This document shows, in pieces, positions 20,922 through 27,666 of a stretch of DNA of 27,666 nt. The position numbers were made by a program, and so were the translations under genes. The notes beneath the pieces are model-generated. The model ran no database searches. It was not told the DNA's origin and saw only the letters and a program-made list of their open reading frames with translations. Position 1 is the stretch's first letter. Each line of letters begins with the position of its first letter. The stretch is from Volvariella volvacea V23 (lineage: Eukaryota > Basidiomycota > Agaricomycetes > Agaricales > Pluteaceae), in the NCBI GenBank assembly GCA_000349905.1, contig KB722736.1, positions 375,635-403,300 of the forward strand, in the 5' to 3' direction.

Positions 20922-22237
20922 GGGAGCCAAAAGCTCGGTATGTATTGCACAGCGGCGAGAGGGCGAGTGGGTGGCAGGGCGGTGACTAACAAGTCTTAAT
21001 GGTGAGAATACAAATAATAGTCCAGGCATCCAAACCAAAACGTAACGGTGAATTGAACGAGTCCCTGTGCCCCTATCTTTATGGGTCTGTGTGTCGAGGC
21101 CTTTTAGAAAAATCAGATGGTTCCCTAGTGTGTTTCTAGTAAGATGATACCCTGGAGGAAAATCCAGGTGCAACAAAGCAACGAAAGCAATACCGAAAGC
21201 AGACTGCACATGCTCACGTCTGAAGGGAAAAAGCATTTTAGCCCCTGCCTCGAAGCTGGTCGTATTTTTCATCAGTTACCGACGGCACAACGCAATTCAT
21301 GGTGAAAGCGATCACTCGAGAACCCACTGTTGCTAACCTAATCCACCTCCACTGGCCCGACCTGCGCCCTCATGTTGCTCCTATTCATCCGCCCAATCTG
21401 GGACCTCTAACCCACGGAGTACGCGCCTCTAGAATGCTGTCCATCCATGGCAAACAGCATGCAGACCCCTGACCTCTGGGCCTTACTAGCCCTCAGCCCC
21501 TCACCCGTGACATCCCGCCCTTCTCCACGCACCTGCAAGTCCAGAAAGCGTCTGTCCCTGCAGCGCTGCCGAATATATCCATGTCACCAAAACCGGTGCA
21601 ATCTCAAAGTCTAGAGCAAGAATCCACAGACCTGCAAAAGAACGACGCGTTCAGAACAGTTTGGACGCCGGTATGCAGCGCCAGCTGGATGTGGCAACTG
21701 CCAAACTCAGTACCAGCCTCAGGCACGCCGTGGGTATCGCGGCACCCCATTGGTCCCTTTGCTCACCTCACCTATATATCTTGTGCATCTGTCAGCAGCT
21801 CAATGCCCGCAGACCATAGCACTGGCCTTATCTGCAGGTGGGTGTCCGGTTATAGGCGTTCCTGCACAACAAAACAGCAAGAGTCGCGAAGAAGCAATCG
21901 TTCTAGAGGCGCTCAGGCTCTGGGCTGTACCGAGAGTCGATAGTCTGTCTATTGAAGGAAGACTTTGAGCATTAGGACTCTCAAGCGCTAGCCAAGCGAT
22001 CGACTCAAAAGCGGATTGGACATTGCTCTAGTGCTAACGGAATAAGCACAGTGTGAATGTGAAAATACAAGATAAATACACGTGATAAAACTATGCATAC
22101 ACGGCTAAGGTTCTGTCTCTTCCGACCATAGCCAGGTGGAGATAGGTCCTCCTCCTTCCACGACCCAGCGAGCTGGCTGGCTGGCTAATGTACATGTAAG
22201 TATGCTCTAAAGTACCCTATCTCCATTTGGCCTTTAC
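20922..22237. other. Intergenic region with unassigned overlapping ORFs
   Basis: About 1.3 kb upstream of the cullin gene. Two plus-strand frames are open over 21581-21943 (120 codons) and about 21619-21968. The second has no ATG near its start; it contains CGNCQTQYQPQARRGYRG and ALALSAGGCPVIGVPAQQNS and stops at 21966-21968. I recognise neither and cannot build splice sites around them. Either might be a transposon or pseudogene remnant. Confidence 0.45.
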
Positions 22238-22336
22238 TCAATCCGCTTGGCGCCGCATCTTATCGAGCCCAAGTAAATGCATAATGTCATCCTCATCGGG
22301 AATCTTTTTCTTCTTGACTTGATTAATTAATTCGGA
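22238..22336 (-). other. Candidate terminal coding exon of the PH-CRIB gene or of an unknown gene
   Basis: On the minus strand a CCAG acceptor at 22337 is followed by 33 in-frame codons ending in TGA: SELINQVKKKKIPDEDD followed by IMHLLGLDKMRRQAD. Composition looks coding, unlike the flanks. A donor at 22916 (GTGAAT, phase 0) inside the last PH-CRIB exon could splice to it across 580 nt that are pyrimidine-rich on this strand. That would replace the last 16 residues of the PH-CRIB protein. It could instead belong to a separate short gene. Confidence 0.4.
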
Positions 22337-22420
22337 CTGGCTTACTTATATGGTAAAATAGATGCGGGAGGTTGGAGCTGAAAGCTCGATGGCGTGTATT
22401 GCACAGCGAGACCGGGAGAA

Positions 22421-22482
22421 GAGGAGGAGAGGAGAGGAGAGCAACAGAACAGAACAGAACAGAGCAAAGCAAAGCAACAAAG
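22421..22482 (+). repeat. Compound pentanucleotide microsatellite
   Basis: Consecutive 5-nt units drift from GAGGA/GGAGA through ACAGA (about four copies) to GCAAA/GCAAC. On the minus strand the tract is pyrimidine-rich. It lies in the 3' flank, or possible last intron, of the PH-CRIB gene. Confidence 0.7.
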
Positions 22483-22598
22483 AACTTGAACGGGCACCAA
22501 TTATAAGGAGAAGAAGGGCAAAAAAAATGCCGGGATGTAGAGTTAACCAGGTAACAGTAAAAGTAAAAAAGTAGATGAGAGCAAAAGAGAAACTGTAT

Positions 22599-22632
22599 GA
22601 TGAAGATGAAGATGATGATGATGATGAAGATG
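22599..22632 (+). repeat. GAT/GAA trinucleotide tract
   Basis: Tandem GATGAA and GAT units run from TGATGAAGATGAAG to GATGAAGATG. This makes the Asp/Glu-rich run in the overlapping plus-strand ORF 22575-22862, which I regard as non-genic. Confidence 0.7.
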
Positions 22633-22865
22633 TCGATAGTGGTACATCCAAACCGGTTGCAAGGAAGACCAGTATTTTTACACCGAGCCGGACACTGCCG
22701 TGGCCCATTGAAAAGAAAAAGCGTGCGCCAGTCGCCGCCGCCGTCGTCGCTGTCGTCGTCATCAAGACGTTGAAAGATACCCAGTGTCCATACCGCGGCC
22801 TCACGACCGCACACATATCTATCCATATTCCTAATCCATATCCATACCCTCATATCCGTTAACGA

Positions 22866-25539
22866 TCAATGATTAATCAGCGTAGACGAAGTCGAAAGAA
22901 GCGTATCCGTATTCACCATCTCCACCCCGCTCCTCACCGTCGTCCGTCTCCTCACATGCGAACTCGAGTTTGAGCTCGAAGTCGAGGTCGAGTTGACGAC
23001 CGAGGAGGGCTCAGCCGCCTCTTGATCGTGTACTGCACTAGAGCGGGATTTGCTTCGGCTGTGGTTGTTGATCGACTGGGTGAGGTGTTTTGCTTGTTCT
23101 TGGGAGATAACCTGGCTCCTCCGTACGTGCTCTTCGGGGACCAGAGCGTTCGTCTTCAAAAGTTTATTCCAGTGATCCGGCAGACCCTGTACCGAGGGGG
23201 AAAAAAAAATACGGATTAAACATCATCCATCCCCCTTCTAAGGCCCAACACGGCTCAATGACAGATAGATAGGGAATCAAAACTCACGGTGAACGCTCCA
23301 TTGACCGGATCAAACCCAACATGGATGTTGTGCACGAAATTCGTCGGCATCCCGACCCCGGACGTCAAACTGTGGTCGTAGATCGCGTCCTGCCACGCAT
23401 ATAGCTCCCGGTCGCTCTCAAACGAGATCAACAGCGGTCGGCCAATGGCCACATCGACGAGGAGACAGCACTTTTTGTTCTCCACCCGGGTCACGTGTAT
23501 CACCGCATGCAGGCTCATCTGTCTCTGCGCCTAAAGGAATGGCGTCAGTCGCTCCAGGACTCCACAAGGGCGGAACGCAAGAGGCAAGAGACGGTGGACT
23601 TACGCTACCCCCAGCTCTTTTCGACACCGTCAGCGTCCTCGGCGTCAAAGTCAGATACTTTGAGAACCACAGCCACCGTGCCCACCCTCCGAGCTCCTTC
23701 ACCTTGAACTGCCCCTCGAGCAGCACCCGGTCCTCTCCACCCTTTAGGTCATCCGTGCTCGCGCTCGACATCGTCAGCTGGGCTTGGGAACTTGCTCCGC
23801 CTGATAATCGCTCCTCTCTGATGGGTCCTGTGGTGCTCGAAGCGTTGGTGCTGACTCTTCTTATGGCTGTCGTTGGTATGGATGGTATTCGTGTTGGTGT
23901 CTGTGCCTGCGCTGGCTCGACGACGACGTCCTGGGGGACGTCTGGGTGTGGACCAGAGCGGTGAGCGGCAGATGCAGGCCAGCCATCCGGAAGCCCCTAA
24001 ATAATAATAAGAACAATCGAGAAGAGAACAATGCCACAACCACAGCCGTCAGCACAAGGATGACTCGAAACGGAAAATGAGGAGGAAAAGAAACAATTGG
24101 AGGCGGTGTGTTCTCAAGTCACGGTGACAATGACAATAACAGCCCCCCCATGGGGCAATTCGAGAACAACAGCAACAGCACGCCACCTCCCAAAACAGAG
24201 AAATCACGAGCTCCGAGCTCAGGTGAATATGACCTACCGTAAATCCATCCCCCTGCCCATCCTCCTCGACATGCAGCTTATCCTCCAACCCCCAGGGAAC
24301 CGCACCGCGCCCACCACCCGGTGCAGCTCTCGACCGCGGCCTCCTCCTTTCCTCCAGCGCCCCCCTCCACTCTTCCATAATCGCTTCATCTTGAAATGAG
24401 AAATAAAATGTGCGCCCCTGGACGCGGAGCAACAGACAACACGGCCTGATGGACGTGTGCTCGAGTTTTGTGGTTTCCGATAGTGGAATGTCGAGTTGAC
24501 TTTTTGATGCTACCTGTGTGATTTTCGTGGTGTGATATCCGGGGATAGATAATAATAGGAATAGGAACAGGAGAGGGGGAGTGAAGGGAAGGGTAGAGGA
24601 AACGTGGTTAGATTTTCGTGTTTCGATTTGGAAGACCCTGAATGGCCCGTTGGGTCGCAACGGTAATATACGGCGAGAAGAGGAGAGGAAGAACGGAATG
24701 GGCGACGGGGGTGATGGGCAATGACACTGATGGGTGACGAATGACGAATACGAGCAAAAGGCAAAATGTGTGACAAGTGTGCAAGAGACCGAAATCATGA
24801 TGCCATTTTGTCGTATACCATACTTCCCATCAAAGGAGAGATGTCATAATGTCGATATAGCCATCGCTAACAGCATGCATGACAGCACGACAGCCACCGC
24901 CGTGACGAGCCACAACAAAGCAAGACGGATGAGCCTTGATTTGTGTGTCGTGACTCTGATGCAGGCGTAAACCGTGCAGGGTAGAGCTTGGGAAACCCCT
25001 CGCCACAATTCGCCCGCACAGCCTATTGCCTGACAACGGTGGCATACTCGTTTCCCATAGCAATCACGGGAGTAGATGGCTATACCCAAATGCAGGCCAC
25101 CACGCACAACGTCAACCCAGCGACTGCGCCAAACAAGCCACGAGCAGAAAAGTGTGAATAAAAATAAACTTACGGGCGATAGCTTAATCTTGAGATACCC
25201 ATGTTCTAATATAATCCACTTCCTCCTCCATGTTGCGAACCCTCCTCTTTCCTTATATGTTACGTACACCCCCTTCGGCTGGTGCATACTCGCCACCGTC
25301 GCTCGAGACTGTGATCTAGACAGTGCCACCTGCACCTGTCTCTCCACCTGACTTGACGAAACCACAGCTTTTGATTTTCCCTTACTCTTCGTTGATTTTG
25401 ATTTCGCCCTGCCGGACGGCTTGACGTGTGGCGAATGTACGACGGGTAGCGAGATGGAGTTGATAGAAGCATCGGTACGCGTGCGGGTACGCGTAAGTGT
25501 TAGGTCGTAAGAGCTTGAAGACCTAGATCCCGGAGGCAT
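22866..25539 (-). CDS. Tandem PH-CRIB-PH-CRIB protein without a kinase domain (532 aa)
   Basis: Probably a membrane-recruited Cdc42/Rac-binding adaptor: PH domains usually bind phosphoinositides and CRIB motifs bind GTP-loaded Rho GTPases. Exons, 5' to 3' on the minus strand: 25539-25174, 24513-24238, 23996-23604, 23530-23288, 23186-22866. All junctions are phase 0 and total 1599 nt. Residues 1-88 are basic and Ser/Thr-rich. PH1 (~88-177) runs from GVYVTYKERGGFATWRRKWI to FQDEAIMEEWRGALEE. CRIB1 (~195-220) is degenerate, ending HVEEDGQGDGFTGLPDGW. PH2 (~305-398) has EGQFKVKELGGWARWLWFSK and ELYAWQDAIYDH. CRIB2 (~403-432) is canonical: GVGMPTNFVHNIHVGFDPV then GAFTGLPDHW. The Ser-rich tail ends in a stop with no kinase domain, unlike Cla4/Skm1. 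Introns of 660 nt (24514-25173) and 241 nt (23997-24237) are unusually long. Two separate genes are possible, but GFT-GLPDGW joins in frame across 23997-24237. Confidence 0.8.
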
Positions 25540-27505
25540 TGTGAACCCGAGGTTTTCTATGTGAATATGTTGGACGAGACTTGTGCTCTTCACGTCAGTT
25601 TCTGGCTAGAGCGCCCTGGCAGAGATAAGGTCGTTCGGAATAGCGTAAAGAGACGAGGGAGGGAGACTGAGTGGCTTGATTTGATCAAGTTTGGAGGAGA
25701 TTATAAACCTGAGCGCCTTGACAGAATGAATTAAATATGTTAGTGACGTGTTTGGCCTATGTGGGGAAGTATTTCAATATCCCTTGCCCTCGTAAGTAGA
25801 GTTTATCAGAAGGTAGGCGGCGAGCGGCGAAAGAGGGGGATAAACCATGAAGTAAAAGGATAAAGTGTATCACGAGGGACTTTGCAGAATGCAGCGAGTG
25901 CAATGAGGCGTTAGGGTAACATAACTTACTGAGTGGACGGAAAGGAGGTGAGAATTCGAAAGGAAACACTGGTCTGGGAGGGCGGAAGGGGAGAGGGAAT
26001 AGAAGAGGACGAAGAAGGATTGGGAAAGGGAAAGTTGAAGGGAGAGGAATAAGCAGACATCACGAATGTACAAAAACATACATACCTCGAGCCTCGAACG
26101 GATTATCTCCGATTCTTGACAGGCCAGTGAAGGCTGGTGAGAGAAATCAGTTGAAGGGGAGAGGAAGAGACTGGAGTTGAAAGGGTCCAAAGCCGAAAGG
26201 GCGACTCGTACTTTTATTGACCTGAGCCACGGAAGAGGATGCCGGATGTTTTTTGACCTGGCAATCAACATTAATATTTTTTCCTTTGCTGGCCCGGTTC
26301 ATCACCCAAAGCACCAGAAATGACGTGTGTACCTCTCCCCCGGCCGGGACACAGCACTGAACCGCAGGAGCCAGCACAGGACCTCTCCCAAGACGTCCTC
26401 TGCTCCTTTGGCCCAGAGGCACAAGGAACAGTCAAGGGACTCGGCCAGGTTATGCACTCAAACGTGTTTGAGATATCGATTGAGATTAGCCACCCCACCC
26501 ACGGTGCCCACACAAGCGTCGCATGATAACCCATCCAGGGGGGCGCTCCCCACACACGCGCTCGACGGACACCGCTCAGAGCGGCCAGACCAGCCAGATG
26601 GCGCCTTTTGCGCCCATCGACCGAGACTCCGAGAGCTTGCATGCACCTCCAAAACGAGAATAAGCACAAAGACCGAAGTTGACTTACAAGAAAAAGGAGG
26701 ACCTTGCGGTCATCAAATTGGCCCCTTGGAAATTGAATCGATCTCTCAGGCTCTCTCCCAAGACCTTGACGACCCTTTTTCCCAGCACCTGGTGGGATTG
26801 GGTCGAACCCAATTGACACCTTGGACTCCGCTCTTGGCATACGTTCTTTCTCCACCCCCGTATTACTTCCAGAGCCTCGTTCAAGGGTTCAAAATGCACA
26901 TCAAGCACTACTTCGCAATAAGCCTCCCGTTGGAGCTCAGTGGGTCCCATTCTCGTCTTCGCAAGAAGGATTTTTCAAGACGACAAAAGGCGGGAGAATG
27001 TGCGACCACAAAGGGTTGTCGTGATACCTTTTCGATCGCGATCGAGGCCTATTTTGATACGGTTGATTCCGAGTTGTTATCGTACAACGAACGTTCAGAA
27101 CATGCTCCAGCACTGACTGCTGCACTGTAGGACTGGTGTGATGCGTCGAGCCTTATCCGACTCGGAACGGGCATCGTGGGGTGGAGTATTCCAGACCTGG
27201 GCTCAGAGAGGCTAGAGTAGCCCAGCCTGAGGGTCGTACAAGCGACTATTCGCGATGCAGCCAGTTCATTAAGGAGTCGCGAGATCCTTAAACGCACGAG
27301 GCTCAGAGAGATGCATATCATATCATAGATTATCGCAACAAGCACAAAAAAATTGACTAATAAACACATGACAAAACTGTTCAGATGCAAGTGCAGATGA
27401 AGATGAACAGGGAATGCAAGCAGGGGTTTAACTGTCTGGGAAACGATAACAAGATAGTCGAAAACAAGGCTTGAAATGGAAGATAGGGGGAAGAAAGGAT
27501 AGGAA
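25540..27505. other. Upstream region of the PH-CRIB gene; no supportable gene
   Basis: About 2 kb between two minus-strand genes. On the minus strand it is C/T-rich from about 26270 down to 25930, as expected for a fungal promoter. Long ORFs overlap on both strands at 26271-26855 (minus) and 26327-27130 (plus), but I find no motif, intron structure or conserved segment in either. The 3' flank of the rightmost gene lies at about 27300-27505. Confidence 0.5.
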
Positions 27506-27666
27506 TTAGAGCCAGAAAAGATTGGGAAGGTAGTCCATGGAAGCAAGGGTCCAAGTGATAAAATCTACACGAACGTCGTCCCGCTGGGACTGACCATTAC
27601 CACCACTCTCCATCACCTTTTTGCGCGCCTTGAATTTTGAACGCTCGAGCTTGGACCACGACTCCT
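27506..27666 (-). CDS. Probable 3' end of an unidentified gene (truncated by the window)
   Basis: On the minus strand a frame is open from the window edge to a TAA at 27506-27508. It reads SWSKLERSKFKARKKVMES, then GGNGQSQRDDVRVDFITWTL and a hydrophobic end (MDYLPNLFWL). The Lys/Arg-rich start looks coding. The last ~15 codons may instead be intron, because a GT follows GACGACGTTC. I do not recognise the family. Confidence 0.45.
   Translation of the reverse strand, partial: ESWSKLERSKFKARKKVMESGGNGQSQRDDVRVDFITWTLASMDYLPNLFWL

Noticed and set aside
22575..22862. Plus-strand ORF with acidic Asp/Glu run
   Set aside because: The acidic run is a GAT/GAA microsatellite and the rest is Ala/Val and Pro/His low complexity antisense to the PH-CRIB 3' region.
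27049..27546. 165-codon minus-strand hydrophobic ORF
   Set aside because: Low-complexity Leu/Phe/Ser composition from T-rich flanking sequence. It starts in a different frame over the probable gene end at 27506.
1..27666. tRNA, rRNA and CRISPR structures
   Set aside because: I looked for T-loop motifs (GGTTCRANTCC), rRNA-like blocks and regularly spaced direct repeats and found none by eye. A tRNA scan would be decisive.

Overview
This window is nuclear DNA from a filamentous basidiomycete, most likely an Agaricomycete. The evidence is very high intron density (mostly 47-70 nt GT-AG introns with CTNAY-like branch sites), a DUF6534 membrane protein, a frameshifted NACHT NTPase of the mushroom type, a type I metacaspase and a CUL4-like cullin. 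I built the gene models by joining exons so that splice phase and conserved protein motifs agree. No tRNA, rRNA or CRISPR array was seen.

Layout. 1-471: 3' part of a Tc1/mariner transposase (+). 654-3778: NACHT/NLR-like gene (+), broken by two clear frameshifts and probably a third. 3779-6635: about 2.9 kb without a supportable gene, holding a 309-bp MITE-like element with long terminal inverted repeats (5326-5634). 6789-9348: intact 19-exon metacaspase (+, 504 aa) with a histidine-rich prodomain. 10113-12651: 10-exon multi-pass membrane protein (+, 662 aa) with a glycosylation-site-rich ectodomain. 12652-14079: convergent intergenic region with nested inverted repeats. 14080-15739: 12-exon DUF6534 membrane protein (-, 351 aa). 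17099-20743: 11-exon cullin, probably CUL4 (-, 913 aa), with a palindromic GATA cluster upstream. 22866-25539: 5-exon protein (-, 532 aa) with PH-CRIB-PH-CRIB order and no kinase domain, plus a possible extra terminal exon at 22238-22336. 27506-27666: probable 3' end of another minus-strand gene.

The genes do not form an operon or an obvious biosynthetic cluster. The left 6.5 kb looks like a decaying accessory segment (transposon, broken NLR, MITE). The rest looks like core genome: a caspase-fold protease, a ubiquitin-ligase scaffold, a Rho-GTPase effector-like adaptor and two membrane proteins. The items most worth a second look are the tandem PH-CRIB protein, the His-rich metacaspase prodomain with its microexons, the intronic hairpin in the membrane-protein gene, and the transposon beside the broken NLR.
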